64,000 nt of DNA from CAYWKS01 sp964458935 (GCA_964458935.1 CAYWKS010000002.1:62001-126000), one strand, 5' to 3'. Numbered from the stretch's first letter, positions 16,889-27,663 are shown. Notes: generated by a model not told the origin, from the sequence alone. A program made the numbers and translations.

Positions 16889-18234
16889 GCCGGCTGCCGT
16901 TCGATCCCGGCAAGGTGGCCCGGCCGGACGCCGGCAAACCGGCCCGCCGCAACAGCAAGGCCGACGCCGACGCGCTGACGGTGACCCAGTTGACGCTGCT
17001 GATCAGGGACACCCTGGCCGAGCACACGCCGCGGTCCATCCGACTCGTCGGCGAGTTGGGCGACTTCTCTAGGCCCGGCCACTGGTTCCTGTCGCTGAAG
17101 GATGAGCAGAACAAGATCGACTGCGTCATGTGGCGGTCGGCGGCCGGGAAAGTCGGGTTCGAGCCCGAGCGCGGCATGCAACTGCTGGCGACGGGACGGC
17201 TGGACTTCTACGGCCCGCAGGGCCGCGTCCAGATGTACCTCGACAGGCTGGAGCCCGTCGGCCGGGGCGCGCTGGAACTGCGGTTCCGACAGTTGTGCGA
17301 GGAGCTGCGCGGTCAAGGGTATTTCGACCCGGCCCGCAAGCGGCCGCTCCCCGCTTTCCCGCAGCGGATCGCGGTCGTGACCAGCGCGACGGGCGCGGCG
17401 TTGCAGGATGTGATCCACACGGCCCGGCATCGCTGGCCCGGCATCGGCATCAGCGTCGTCGACGTCCGCGTGCAGGGCGCCGCGGCGGCCGGCCAGATCG
17501 CTCAGGCCATCCACACGCTGGGGCAACCGCAGGCGGCCGGGCGGTTCGACGCGATCCTGATCACCCGCGGCGGCGGGAGCCTGGAAGACCTCTGGGCATT
17601 CAACGAAAGGGTGGTCGCCGACGCGGTCTATCGGGCGGCCGTGCCCACCGTCGCGGCGATCGGCCACGAGGTGGACACCACGATCGCGGAACTCGTCGCC
17701 GATCTGCGCTGCTCGACCCCGACGCAGGCGGCCGAGCGACTGGTCCCCGATGTCCGGGCCGAACACCAGCGACTGGATCACCACGGCCATCGCCTGCTGC
17801 GGACGCTGATACGCAGCGCCGAGCTTGGCCGGCAGACGGTCGAATCGCTGGGCCGGCACGAGTTGTTCCGCCGGCCGCAGATGCTCGCCGAGCAGGGCCG
17901 CGGGCGGGTGAACGAGTTGCAGCGGCGGCTGGGGCGTGCGCTGGGGACCAAGCACGAGGCGGCCCGGAAGGCGCTGGCGGCGACCGAGCGACAGTTGCAC
18001 GCGGTCAGCCCACGCGAGGTGCTTCGCCGAGGCTACAGCTACACCACGGACGCCGCCGGTCGCGTGATTCGCACCGCGGGCGAGGTGGACGCGGGCGACC
18101 GGATCCGCACGCACCTCGTGGACGGGCATGTGGACTCGACCGTTGACGGGCCCGTGGCGAACCCGGCCCCGCCGGCACGAGCGGGGCGGCGGCGAACCAG
18201 CCGCCCGGATGCGGATCAGCCGGGGCTGTTCTGA
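16885..18234 (+). CDS. xseA: Exodeoxyribonuclease VII large subunit
   Basis: A 449-residue protein: OB-fold N-terminal domain (residues about 35-130), catalytic domain with IAVVTSATGAALQDVIHT, DAILITRGGGSLEDLWAFNE and PTVAAIGHEVDTTIAELVAD (each a hallmark of XseA), then a helical region. It degrades single-stranded DNA from both ends together with XseB. No xseB is adjacent; the next gene is rpsT. Confidence 0.95.
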   Translation: MSRLPFDPGKVARPDAGKPARRNSKADADALTVTQLTLLIRDTLAEHTPRSIRLVGELGDFSRPGHWFLSLKDEQNKIDCVMWRSAAGKVGFEPERGMQLLATGRLDFYGPQGRVQMYLDRLEPVGRGALELRFRQLCEELRGQGYFDPARKRPLPAFPQRIAVVTSATGAALQDVIHTARHRWPGIGISVVDVRVQGAAAAGQIAQAIHTLGQPQAAGRFDAILITRGGGSLEDLWAFNERVVADAVYRAAVPTVAAIGHEVDTTIAELVADLRCSTPTQAAERLVPDVRAEHQRLDHHGHRLLRTLIRSAELGRQTVESLGRHELFRRPQMLAEQGRGRVNELQRRLGRALGTKHEAARKALAATERQLHAVSPREVLRRGYSYTTDAAGRVIRTAGEVDAGDRIRTHLVDGHVDSTVDGPVANPAPPARAGRRRTSRPDADQPGLF

Positions 18235-18248
18235 GTGTCGAGACCGAC

Positions 18249-18277
18249 TTGCTTTCGGGGCTGAAGATCGCCATAAT
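18249..18277 (+). promoter_or_regulatory. Sigma70-type promoter for rpsT
   Basis: TTGCTT (18249-18254), 17 bp, CATAAT (18272-18277). Start near 18284 gives a leader of about 45 nt with an ACGAGGA ribosome site before the rpsT ATG. Confidence 0.55.
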
Positions 18278-18328
18278 CCGGGGTTTGCTGCGATGACCAG
18301 ATGACCCGGTACACGAGGATTCACAGAT

Positions 18329-18607
18329 ATGGCTCATTCGGCTTCTGCGAAGAAGCGCATCCGTCAGAACGTCAAGTCCCGCGCCCGCAACCGCTGGCGG
18401 AAGGGACAGGTCAAGGACTCGGTCAAGCAGTTCCTCGACGCGGTGCACGACGGCGACCTGGACAAGGCCGAGCAGACCTTCAGCGCCGCGACCAAGACGC
18501 TGGACCGGGTTGCGGCCAAGGGCACGATCCATCGCAACACGGCTTCGCGGCGGAAGAGCCGGCTGGCGGCGCGGCTCCAGAAGCTGCGCTCGCAGAAGGC
18601 CGCCTGA
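18329..18607 (+). CDS. rpsT: 30S ribosomal protein S20
   Basis: A 92-residue bS20, rich in lysine, arginine and alanine, with the typical MAHSASAKKRIRQN start and GTIHRNTASRRKSRLAARL C-terminal segment. It is monocistronic apart from the tRNA-Gln that follows 28 nt later and a shared terminator. Confidence 0.97.
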   Translation: MAHSASAKKRIRQNVKSRARNRWRKGQVKDSVKQFLDAVHDGDLDKAEQTFSAATKTLDRVAAKGTIHRNTASRRKSRLAARLQKLRSQKAA

Positions 18608-18635
18608 TCTGCCGATAAGACCCCTGCCAACCCGA

Positions 18636-18706
18636 AGGGGATTGGTGTAACGGTAGCACGACGGATTCTGGTTCCGTTAGTAGTGGTTCGAATCCACTAT
18701 CCCCTG
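18636..18706 (+). tRNA. tRNA-Gln (CTG)
   Basis: A complete 71-nt cloverleaf: acceptor AGGGGAT with ATCCCCT and discriminator G, D arm with GGTAGCAC, anticodon stem ACGGA/TCCGT with CTG at 18668-18670, T loop TTCGAAT. CCA is not encoded. Probably processed from the rpsT transcript. Confidence 0.95.
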
Positions 18707-18714
18707 TTGCCCGA

Positions 18715-18734
18715 GGCCGCCGAGGCGGCCTTTT
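18715..18734 (+). terminator. Rho-independent terminator after tRNA-Gln
   Basis: GGCCGC, loop CGAG, GCGGCC, then TTTTCTT. A compact perfect 6-bp stem with a U-tract, just past the tRNA. Confidence 0.85.
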
Positions 18735-18761
18735 CTTATGCGCCGCGCTGCACGGTGATCG

Positions 18762-18790
18762 TTGATCGCCTTTCCTGCCGATCTTACAAT
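18762..18790 (+). promoter_or_regulatory. Sigma70-type promoter for mcsA-mcsB
   Basis: TTGATC (18762-18767), 17 bp, TACAAT (18785-18790). Leader of about 25 nt before the ATG at 18822. This shows TACAAT acting as a -10 box with a proper -35 in this genome. Confidence 0.6.
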
Positions 18791-18821
18791 CAGCAGGCGT
18801 CCACGGTGAGGGTCGTGAAAC

Positions 18822-19319
18822 ATGCAATGCGATAAGTGCGATCAGCCGGCAACGGTTCACCTCATCGAGATCGTTGAGGGCAAGAAGATCGAGAAGCACC
18901 TCTGCGAGGCCCACGCCGCCGAGGAGGGCGTGGCCGTCAAGGCCAGCAACGCCCCGATCAACGAGCTGCTCGAGAAGTTCGTGCTGAAGCATTCGGGCGC
19001 GGCCGGGTCGGACCCGCGGGAGATCGCCTGTGAGAACTGCGGGCTGACGTACAGCGAGTTCCGCAAGCGGGCGCTGCTGGGTTGCCCGTCGTGTTACGAG
19101 GCGTTTGAGGAGCAGTTGTCGATGCTGCTCAAGCGGGCTCACGAAGGGGCCGATCGGCACATCGGCAAGGTCCCGCACTACGCCGGCGCCGACGAGGTGC
19201 GCCAGCAGCGGCTGCTGGTGCTGCGGCGGCAACTGGATCATGCGGTCGCCAGCGAGGAATACGAGACGGCGGCGCGGCTGCGCGACGAGGTGCGGCAACT
19301 GGAGACCGACGAGTCATGA
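18822..19319 (+). CDS. mcsA: McsA-like zinc-finger protein with UvrB/UvrC motif
   Basis: A 165-residue protein. Two zinc-binding modules are visible: CDKC with C30/H33 region, and CENC with CPSC. The C-terminal 35 residues form a UVR-type helical hairpin (RRQLDHAVASEEYETAARLRDEV, read in part). This is the layout of Firmicute McsA, the activator of the McsB protein-arginine kinase. The gene overlaps mcsB as ATGA, supporting a complex. ctsR and clpC, the usual partners, are not in the window. Confidence 0.9.
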   Translation: MQCDKCDQPATVHLIEIVEGKKIEKHLCEAHAAEEGVAVKASNAPINELLEKFVLKHSGAAGSDPREIACENCGLTYSEFRKRALLGCPSCYEAFEEQLSMLLKRAHEGADRHIGKVPHYAGADEVRQQRLLVLRRQLDHAVASEEYETAARLRDEVRQLETDES

Positions 19320-20368
19320 CCTTCAATCCGACGACCGACCACGCCAGCGAATGGCTGCGTGGCGGCGGGCCCCACAGCGACGTGGTCATCAGCACGCGTG
19401 TGCGGCTGGCGCGGAACATCGCCGGCTACCCGTTCCTCTGCCGCGCCTCGGCTTCCCAGAAGCATGAGCTCGTGGAGAGTTGCCGCACCCGGCTGATCGA
19501 GACCCGCTTCGCCCCCCAGATGCTGTGGGTCGACCTGAACGAGTCAACGCCGACCGATCGCCAACTCCTCGTCGAGCGCCACCTCATCAGCAAGCAGCAC
19601 AGCCAGGGCGCCGACCCGCGGGGCCTGGCGGTCAGCCTCGACGAGGCGGTCGCGGTCATGATCAACGAGGAAGATCACCTGCGGCTGCAGGTGCTGCGGA
19701 GCGGGATGCGGCTGGACGACGTCTATGCCCAGGCCAACCAACTGGACGACGCGATCGAGAGCCGCCTCAGCTACGCGTACAGCCCGCGCTGGGGCTACCT
19801 GACGGCCTGCCCGACCAACGTGGGCACGGGGATCCGCGTGTCGGTCATGCTGCACCTGCCGGCCCTGAAGCTGACCGGGGAGATCGAGAAGGTCAAGCGT
19901 GCGGCCAAGGACATGCACCTGGCGGTTCGCGGGTTCTACGGCGAGGGGACCGAATCCATCGGCGACTTCTACCAGATCTCCAACCAGACGACCCTTGGCC
20001 GGAGCGAACAGGAGATCCTCGGCGACTTCCAGTACGAGGTCATCCCCCGGATCATCGACTACGAGGGTGCGGCGCGGGATGCGCTGCTGGAGCGGCGGCC
20101 GGCGGTTCTGGATGACAAGTGCTTCCGGGCTCTGGGGGTGCTCAGCCATGCCCGCCTGCTGGGCAGCGAGGAGACGTTGCACCTGCTGTCGCATCTGCGG
20201 CTGGGCGTGAGCACGGGTCGGGTGCGCGGGATCGCGATCGACCGTGTCAATGAGTTGTTCCTCCTGACGCAGCCGGCCCATCTGCAGAAGATCGCGGGCC
20301 AGCGGCTGACCGGCGCTGAGCGGCGGCAGTTCCGTGCGACGTTTGTGAGACAGCGGCTCGGGGTGTAA
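19316..20368 (+). CDS. mcsB: Protein arginine kinase McsB
   Basis: A 350-residue phosphagen-kinase fold protein. Nucleotide and guanidino-site signatures are intact: STRVRLARNIAGYPF, the catalytic glutamate region MINEEDHLRLQ, GYLTACPTNVGTGIRVSVMLHLPAL (read in part), and NQTTLGRSEQEIL. It would phosphorylate arginine side chains, marking proteins for Clp degradation as known in Bacillus. Translationally coupled to mcsA. The C-terminal region has conserved-looking arginines (DDKCFRALGVL) that may form the phosphoarginine pocket. Confidence 0.92.
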   Translation: MTFNPTTDHASEWLRGGGPHSDVVISTRVRLARNIAGYPFLCRASASQKHELVESCRTRLIETRFAPQMLWVDLNESTPTDRQLLVERHLISKQHSQGADPRGLAVSLDEAVAVMINEEDHLRLQVLRSGMRLDDVYAQANQLDDAIESRLSYAYSPRWGYLTACPTNVGTGIRVSVMLHLPALKLTGEIEKVKRAAKDMHLAVRGFYGEGTESIGDFYQISNQTTLGRSEQEILGDFQYEVIPRIIDYEGAARDALLERRPAVLDDKCFRALGVLSHARLLGSEETLHLLSHLRLGVSTGRVRGIAIDRVNELFLLTQPAHLQKIAGQRLTGAERRQFRATFVRQRLGV

Positions 20369-20410
20369 AGTCGTGCAGGGCACGGCGGGAGGCCGCCTCG
20401 GAGTAACAGC

Positions 20411-21235
20411 ATGGCCAGACTGTCCACTGTCGCTGCATTCGGGTTCGACGACTTCGACCCGCCGAGAACGCTGAGCCTGTACCGGCGGCTGGGCTGCACC
20501 AGTTGCCAGTTCTACCGCAACGAGTCCAACCCGCCGACCGTCGACCATGCCGTGGCGGTGACGAGGGATGTGGGCCTGCCGATCGACTCGATCCATGGCG
20601 TGTTCGGGCCCAGCTACGACCCGTCGCACCCGGACGAGCAGGTGCGGCAGAACGCGGTGAATGTGTACCGGCGCGAGGGTGAGTTGGCGGCGGAGCTTGG
20701 CGGGCCGATGGTGGTGGTGCACCCGGCCCCAATCAGCCCCGAGGCATTGCCGATCACCCCGGCGCAGCGGAACAGGCGGATCGCGCCGCTCCGCAAGAGC
20801 ATGGAAGAACTCGCCCGGGCGGGTGAGAACCTCGGTGTCACCTACCTCTGGGAGAATATCCCCAACAACTACTTCATCGGCAACGATCCGATCCAGTTGG
20901 CCGACCTGCTGCGTCAGACCGGCAGCCCGCACGCACGCATGTGTTTCGACACCGGCCACGCACTGATGACCGGGACGGTCGCCGACCGGCTGGCCGCCTG
21001 CGCCGACGTGATCGGGTACATGCACGTGCATGACAATGACGGCAAGGAGGATAGCCACTTCATGCCCGGCGATGGCGTGATCGCCTGGGAGCCGGTCCGC
21101 GACGCCCTGCGGGCGGCGAAACTGGACGTGGCGGCGATGCTTGAAGTGTTCTACCTGGATGATAAGCTGTCGGCTTGTGTGGACAGCGACCTGCCGCGGA
21201 AGCTGGCAGACTGGCTGGACGTCCGCGAAGGATGA
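20411..21235 (+). CDS. Sugar phosphate isomerase/epimerase family protein (TIM barrel)
   Basis: A 274-residue TIM-barrel protein of the xylose isomerase-like superfamily: PIDSIHGVFGP, LWENIPNNYFIG, MCFDTGHALMTG and GYMHVHDNDGKEDSHFMPGDG (read in part) give the expected metal ligands. It starts 42 nt after mcsB, possibly on the same message, but no functional link is evident. Only about 43 percent of residues look alignable with the other isomerase at 4869, judged by eye as low similarity, so they are not recent duplicates. Confidence 0.78.
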   Translation: MARLSTVAAFGFDDFDPPRTLSLYRRLGCTSCQFYRNESNPPTVDHAVAVTRDVGLPIDSIHGVFGPSYDPSHPDEQVRQNAVNVYRREGELAAELGGPMVVVHPAPISPEALPITPAQRNRRIAPLRKSMEELARAGENLGVTYLWENIPNNYFIGNDPIQLADLLRQTGSPHARMCFDTGHALMTGTVADRLAACADVIGYMHVHDNDGKEDSHFMPGDGVIAWEPVRDALRAAKLDVAAMLEVFYLDDKLSACVDSDLPRKLADWLDVREG

Positions 21236-21442
21236 GCGGCGTCAGCGGCACGGCGAAGGCCTGTTGTCAATGTGGTGTGAAGGGGCAGCCGATATTGCCC
21301 CGGACGGGTCGGCCCTGCATCTGACCCCCTCAGCAGGCCATTGAAAAGCTCTCGCAATGTGATAGTTTCTGGTGGTCGGGCGCTGCCTGAGCCAGCCCTA
21401 GACGCCGATTCGGTGTATTTGGAGATGGGGCCCGTAATGGGA

Positions 21443-21470
21443 TTGACTTATCCCCAAACCACGCTACGAT
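21443..21470 (+). promoter_or_regulatory. Sigma70-type promoter of the methylmalonyl-CoA/propionate operon
   Basis: TTGACT (21443-21448), 16 bp, TACGAT (21465-21470). Start near 21477, leader about 58 nt. It is the only good promoter seen ahead of the ten-gene block and lies in a 299-bp gap that is less GC-rich than the surroundings, leaving room for regulator binding. Confidence 0.6.
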
Positions 21471-21534
21471 AGCGGACAATAGGATATGCTTATCCGTTAA
21501 CGGCGTAACCGCCGCCGCACAGAGGATCACGACC

Positions 21535-21951
21535 ATGACTAACGCCCGTATTCTTGTTGCCAAGCCCGGTCTGGACGGGCACGACCGCGGCGCTAAGTAC
21601 GTCGCTCACCTGTTACGCGACGCCGGCTACGAGGTTATCTACACCGGCATCCGCCGCAGCCCCGAGCAGATCGTTTCTTCCGCCATCCAGGAGGATGTCC
21701 AGGCGATCGGCCTGAGCGTCCTGTCGGGTGCCCATAACATCCTGTTCAAGCGCGTCATCGACCTGTTGAAGGAGGAGGACGCGGCCGACGACATGATCAT
21801 CTTCGGCGGCGGGACCATCCCGGCCAAAGATGTGCCCGGCCTGAAGGCGCTGGGGGTGGACGCGGTCTTCACACCGGGCACGTCCGGCCAGGAGATCATC
21901 AGCACAATCGAGCGCCTGCTTCAGGAGCGCAGCGGTGCACCAACTGGTTGA
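21535..21951 (+). CDS. Methylmalonyl-CoA mutase, cobalamin-binding subunit
   Basis: A 138-residue B12-binding Rossmann domain. LDGHDRG gives the DxHxxG motif, with H16 the lower cobalt ligand; SVLSGAH and FGGGTIP complete the corrin pocket. In most bacteria this domain is fused to the mutase catalytic chain; here it is a separate protein. It works with the catalytic subunit encoded at 22900. AGAGGATCACGACC precedes the ATG. Its 3' end overlaps meaB by 17 nt. Confidence 0.95.
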   Translation: MTNARILVAKPGLDGHDRGAKYVAHLLRDAGYEVIYTGIRRSPEQIVSSAIQEDVQAIGLSVLSGAHNILFKRVIDLLKEEDAADDMIIFGGGTIPAKDVPGLKALGVDAVFTPGTSGQEIISTIERLLQERSGAPTG

Positions 21952-22899
21952 GCAAACCCGCACCGGGTCGGTTCGCGCCGCGAGCCGGCTCATCTCCATG
22001 CTGGAGAACGAGCCCCAGAAGCTGCCTGAGTTGTTCAGCGGCATGGGCGAATGGCCCCAGGTGCGCCTCGTCCTGGGCATCACCGGGCCTCCGGGAGTCG
22101 GCAAGAGCAGCCTCACCGACGTCATGATCAGCGAATGGCGATCACGTCGGCCGGACATGCGGATCGGCATTCTCGCCGTGGACCCGTCCAGCCCCTTCAC
22201 GGGCGGGGCTGTCCTTGGCGATCGGGTGCGGATGATGGGTCACGCCACCGATCGCAATGTCTTCATCCGCTCGCTGGCCAGCCGCGGTCATCTGGGCGGC
22301 CTCACGCTGGGCATCAAGGGCTCGCTGCGTGTCATGGGCCTGCTCGGCTGCGATGTGGTCATCATCGAGACGGTGGGGGTGGGCCAGAGCGAGATCGAGG
22401 TGGTGAGCGTGGCGGACCTGGTGGGCGTGGTGTTGGCGCCGGGGCAGGGCGACGGCGTGCAGATGCTCAAGGCCGGGCTCATGGAAGCCGGTGACCTGTT
22501 CATCATCAACAAGTCCGACCGAGACGGCGCCGACCGCCTTCACGCCGAGTTGCGGGCGGTGCTGGCCCTGACCAATCCACATCGGCACGGCTTGACCCCG
22601 GATATCGCGCGGGTCTGCGCCGTCGACCACGTCGGCGTGGACCGGTTGATCGACACGATCGAGAATCGCTACGAAGCGATCCGCGACCAGATCGACTCAT
22701 GGCGTCGCAACGCCCTGCAACGCGATGTCATCCATGCGGTCATGGAAGCGGTCTACGACAAGGTTCAGGCGCACATACACAACAACGGCCAGATGGACAG
22801 CCGACTGCGGCGTGTGCTCGATGGCGACGCGAGCGTCGAGCAGGTAGCCCAGGAGTTGCTCACCCAGGCAGCCCGCGCCTCGATTAACAAGGATACACC

Positions 22900-22903
<4 letters not shown>
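21935..22903 (+). CDS. meaB: Methylmalonyl-CoA mutase-associated GTPase MeaB
   Basis: A 322-residue G3E-family GTPase that protects and reloads adenosylcobalamin in the mutase. P-loop GPPGVGKSS (residues 51-59), AVDPSSPFTGGAVLGDRVRM (read in part), ETVGVGQSE as the switch/Walker B region and the NKSD guanine-specificity motif are all intact. GTG start at 21935 with AGGAG 8 nt upstream, inside the mutase small-subunit gene. The stop overlaps the mutase catalytic gene (ATGA), so small subunit, chaperone and catalytic chain are coupled. Confidence 0.96.
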
Positions 22904-24567
<1,664 letters not shown>

Positions 24568-24639
24568 GTTGGTTATGTTGTTGTGACCGCACGCGGCGGC
24601 CTGCGAACGCCCGACGTCCGGCGAAGGAGAATCCTGACC

Positions 24640-25062
24640 ATGCAGCCCATCAAGGCCATCAATCACATCGGCATTGCCGTCAACAGCATCGACGAGCAGC
24701 GCCCTTTTTATGAAGCCACGCTCGGCGCCGCGTTCGAGGGCGTCGAGACCGTCGCTGACCAGAAGGTGAAGGTCGGCTTCTTCAAGGTCGGCGCCCCGGG
24801 CGGCGAGGTGCGGCTCGAACTGCTTGAGCCGACCGACCCGTCCAGCACCGTCGCCGCGTTCATCGAGAAGCGCGGCCAGGGCCTGCACCACGTGGCCTAC
24901 ACCGTGGATGACATCGAAGCCCGCATCGCCGAACTGCAGGATCAGGGCGTGCGGATGATCGACGCGGCCCCGCGCGACGGCGCCCACCAGACGAAGATCG
25001 CCTTCCTGCACCCGAAATCGAGCGGCGGTGTGCTCACCGAGCTATGCCAGCCCGCGCATTGA
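24640..25062 (+). CDS. mce: Methylmalonyl-CoA epimerase
   Basis: A 140-residue vicinal-oxygen-chelate protein linking the (R)- and (S)-methylmalonyl-CoA pools. NHIGIAVNSIDE supplies the first metal histidine, HHVAYTVDDIE the second, and the C-terminal VLTELCQ the glutamate. The ATG at 24640 has AAGGAGA 9 nt upstream. It sits between the R-specific mutase and the S-specific decarboxylase genes, as the pathway requires. Confidence 0.95.
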   Translation: MQPIKAINHIGIAVNSIDEQRPFYEATLGAAFEGVETVADQKVKVGFFKVGAPGGEVRLELLEPTDPSSTVAAFIEKRGQGLHHVAYTVDDIEARIAELQDQGVRMIDAAPRDGAHQTKIAFLHPKSSGGVLTELCQPAH

Positions 25063-25134
25063 CCCGCCCCGTAACCGACAACCGACACCCGCCGGCCCAC
25101 CCAACGCACGGCCATTGATGTAGAAGGACGAGCC

Positions 25135-26709
25135 ATGACCGAGCCCGTGGAACGTACACGCATGACCATGGCGGAGAAGATCGCCGAGCTGGAGCGGCGC
25201 AAGGCCGAGCTGCTGCTCGGCGGCGGCCAGAAGCGCATCGACAAGCAGCACCAGGCCGGCAAGCTCACCGCCCGCGAGCGCGTCGATGTCCTGCTCGACG
25301 ACGGCAGCTTCCAGGAGATGTACGCTTTCGCCCAGCATCGCTGCACGCAGTTCGGCATGACCGACAAGGACCTGCCCGCCGACGGCGTGGTCACCGGCGC
25401 GGGCGCGGTGCGCGGTCAGCTCATCCACCTCGCCAGTCAGGACTTCACGGTCGCCGGAGGCGCCGCCGGGGAGATCCACTGCGCGAAGATCGTGGAGATG
25501 ATGAAGGCCTCGCTCAAGAGCGGGTCGCCATTCGTCTTCATCAACGATTCTGGCGGCGCCCGGGTCCAGGAAGGCATCGACTCGCTGGCCGGCTACGGCG
25601 ACGTGTTCTTCCACAACACGCTGCTGTCGGGCGTCGTCCCGCAGATATCGCTGATCTGCGGGCCCTGCGCCGGCGGCGCGGCCTACTCGCCCGCGCTGAC
25701 CGACTTCATCATCCAGACGCGGCAGAGTCAGATGTTCATCACCGGGCCCTCGGTCATCAAGCAGGTCACCGGCGAGGACGTCACCGCCCAGCAGCTCGGC
25801 GGCCCCGAAGCCCAGATGAACTACTCGGGCGTGGTGCACTTCGTCGCCGAGGACGACCAGCACGCCCTGGACATCTGCAAGAAGCTGCTGAGCTTCCTGC
25901 CGTCGAACAACATGGAAGAACCGCCGCACACCGAACCGGCCGATGTCAACGTCGAACTCGACGAGACGCTGACCGACCTCGTCCCGCCCGATCCGAAGCA
26001 GGCGTACGACATGTACGAGGTGATCGCGCGGATCGTCGACGCGGGCGACTACCTCGAAGTGCAATCCAACTTCGCCCAGAACATCATCATCGCGTTTGGC
26101 CGCATCATGGGCCGCACCGTCGGCATTATCGCCAATCAGCCGAAGGTCAAGGCGGGCTGCCTCGACATCGACGCCTCGGACAAGAGCTCGCGATTCATTC
26201 GCTTCTGCAACGCCTTCAATATCCCGCTGGTGACGCTGGTCGACGTTCCCGGCTTCATGCCGGGTGTTCAGCAGGAGTACGGTGGGATCATCCGGCACGG
26301 CGCGAAGATGCTGTTCGTCTATAGCGCCGCGACCGTCCCCAAGATCAGCGTGATCCTCCGCAAGGCGTACGGCGGGGCATACCTGGCGATGTGCGGCAAG
26401 GCGATGGGCGCCGACCGCGTCGCGGCCTGGCCGAGCGCCGAGATCGCCGTCATGGGCGCCGAGGGTGCCGCGGGCGTGGTCTTCCGACGCGAGATCGATG
26501 CCGCCGAGGACAAGGAAGCCAAGCGCAAGGAATTGATCGAGGAGTACCGGCGCACGTTCTCCACGCCGTACGTGGCCGCCGCCCGCCGCATGGTTGATGA
26601 TATCATCGAGCCCGGCGACACCCGGCGCTACCTCGCGATGGCGCTGGAGACACTCCAGACCAAGCGGGATATGCGACCGCAGAAGAAGCACGGCCTGATT
26701 CCTCTGTAA
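25135..26709 (+). CDS. mmdA: Methylmalonyl-CoA decarboxylase alpha subunit (carboxyltransferase)
   Basis: A 524-residue carboxyltransferase of the crotonase-like PccB/MmdA family, moving the carboxyl group from (S)-methylmalonyl-CoA to biotin on MmdC. Signatures: GKLTARERVDVLLD, SQDFTVAGGAAGE, NDSGGARVQEG, GPCAGGAAYSPALTDF, and the C-terminal PKISVILRKAYGGAYLAM with GAEGAAGVVFRREI. By itself it could be propionyl-CoA carboxylase beta chain; the following OadG-, biotin- and OadB-type genes, and absence of a biotin carboxylase, favour the sodium-pumping decarboxylase. Confidence 0.93.
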   Translation: MTEPVERTRMTMAEKIAELERRKAELLLGGGQKRIDKQHQAGKLTARERVDVLLDDGSFQEMYAFAQHRCTQFGMTDKDLPADGVVTGAGAVRGQLIHLASQDFTVAGGAAGEIHCAKIVEMMKASLKSGSPFVFINDSGGARVQEGIDSLAGYGDVFFHNTLLSGVVPQISLICGPCAGGAAYSPALTDFIIQTRQSQMFITGPSVIKQVTGEDVTAQQLGGPEAQMNYSGVVHFVAEDDQHALDICKKLLSFLPSNNMEEPPHTEPADVNVELDETLTDLVPPDPKQAYDMYEVIARIVDAGDYLEVQSNFAQNIIIAFGRIMGRTVGIIANQPKVKAGCLDIDASDKSSRFIRFCNAFNIPLVTLVDVPGFMPGVQQEYGGIIRHGAKMLFVYSAATVPKISVILRKAYGGAYLAMCGKAMGADRVAAWPSAEIAVMGAEGAAGVVFRREIDAAEDKEAKRKELIEEYRRTFSTPYVAAARRMVDDIIEPGDTRRYLAMALETLQTKRDMRPQKKHGLIPL

Positions 26710-26756
26710 GACTGCCGGCGGACCGCGACCCGAAGATGCCAACAGGAGCATGCCGC

Positions 26757-27155
26757 GTGGACCTGATGATGATGACGACAACCCTGGCTGCGGATGATGC
26801 GATCGCACGCGGCGTTGAGCTGCTGGTGGTGGGCATGGCCGTGGTCTTCGTGGCGCTGATCCTCGTGGGATTGGCGTTGGTGCTGATCCGGCGTCTGCTG
26901 GAGCCGGCGGCTCCATCGGCGTCGGTTGCGACGCCGGGCCCGTCGGTCGAACCGGCGGTCCCCGCGGCCAAGCCGTACACCGACCCGCACTTGATCGTGG
27001 TGCTCAGCGCCGCGGCGGCTGCGGTGTGCGGGGCGCCGGTGCGTGTCCGCAAGGTCCGCTTCCTCCGTGCCGACCGGCGCGGAGGTTGGGCCGAGCGCGG
27101 CCGCGTCGACATCCAAACCTCTCACAATCTTCAGACAAGGAAACGCTCCTCATGA
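26757..27155 (+). CDS. mmdD: Methylmalonyl-CoA decarboxylase delta subunit (OadG-type)
   Basis: A 132-residue protein with one membrane helix (about residues 22-44, GVELLVVGMAVVFVALILVG region) followed by a Pro/Ala linker and a cytoplasmic tail containing PYTDPHLIVVLSAAAAAVCG and RVRKVRFLR. In known complexes the OadG/MmdD subunit tethers the carboxyltransferase to the membrane pump. GTG start at 26757 with AGGAG 8 nt upstream is preferred to the ATG at 26736, which lacks a site. ATGA overlap with mmdC. Confidence 0.85.
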   Translation: MDLMMMTTTLAADDAIARGVELLVVGMAVVFVALILVGLALVLIRRLLEPAAPSASVATPGPSVEPAVPAAKPYTDPHLIVVLSAAAAAVCGAPVRVRKVRFLRADRRGGWAERGRVDIQTSHNLQTRKRSS

Positions 27156-27565
27156 AGATGCGGATCACCGTCGAAGGCAAGACCTACGAAGTCGAGGTCG
27201 AAGTCCTGGACACCAGTGGCGGCGCGCTCGCGCCGGCAGCCCCGCCCAGCGCACAACCCGGCCCCGCGCCCACGAGCGCACCGGCGCCGTCGGCGGCTGC
27301 GGCACAGCCCGCTCCACAGCCGCCCTCGCCCGCTCCCGGCGGCGGCAGCGACGCCAAACAGGTCACCGCGCCCATCGGCGGCAATGTCACCAAGGTCAAC
27401 GTCGCCGCCGGCGATGACGTGACCGAGAACCAGGTGATCATGGTCATGGAAGCGATGAAGATGGAAACCAATATCGCCGCACCCGCCGGCGGGCGCATCA
27501 AGACGCTGCACGTCGGCCCCGGCGACAGCGTCACTCAGGGCCAACTGCTGGCCGAGTTCGATTGA
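27152..27565 (+). CDS. mmdC: Methylmalonyl-CoA decarboxylase gamma subunit (biotin carrier)
   Basis: A 137-residue biotinyl protein: a short N-terminal beta region (KMRITVEGKTYEVEVEVLD), an Ala/Pro linker of about 40 residues, and a biotinyl domain with EAMKME, where K103 would carry biotin. It shuttles CO2 between MmdA and MmdB. AAGGAAA precedes the ATG, which overlaps the mmdD stop. The biotin ligase gene for its modification is two genes downstream. Confidence 0.95.
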   Translation: MKMRITVEGKTYEVEVEVLDTSGGALAPAAPPSAQPGPAPTSAPAPSAAAAQPAPQPPSPAPGGGSDAKQVTAPIGGNVTKVNVAAGDDVTENQVIMVMEAMKMETNIAAPAGGRIKTLHVGPGDSVTQGQLLAEFD

Positions 27566-27663
27566 GTCGCCCCGGCGACGGCCGACCACCGACCAGCGCC
27601 GTGCGGCGTCAGCCGGTGCCCGGCAATCCATACGGACCCCATGGTCGGCGATGGTGATGACCC

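Noticed and set aside
25135..26709. Propionyl-CoA carboxylase beta subunit
   Set aside because: Not preferred, because no biotin carboxylase is present and OadG-, biotin- and OadB-type subunits follow directly. It remains a fallback if a carboxylase alpha chain is found elsewhere.
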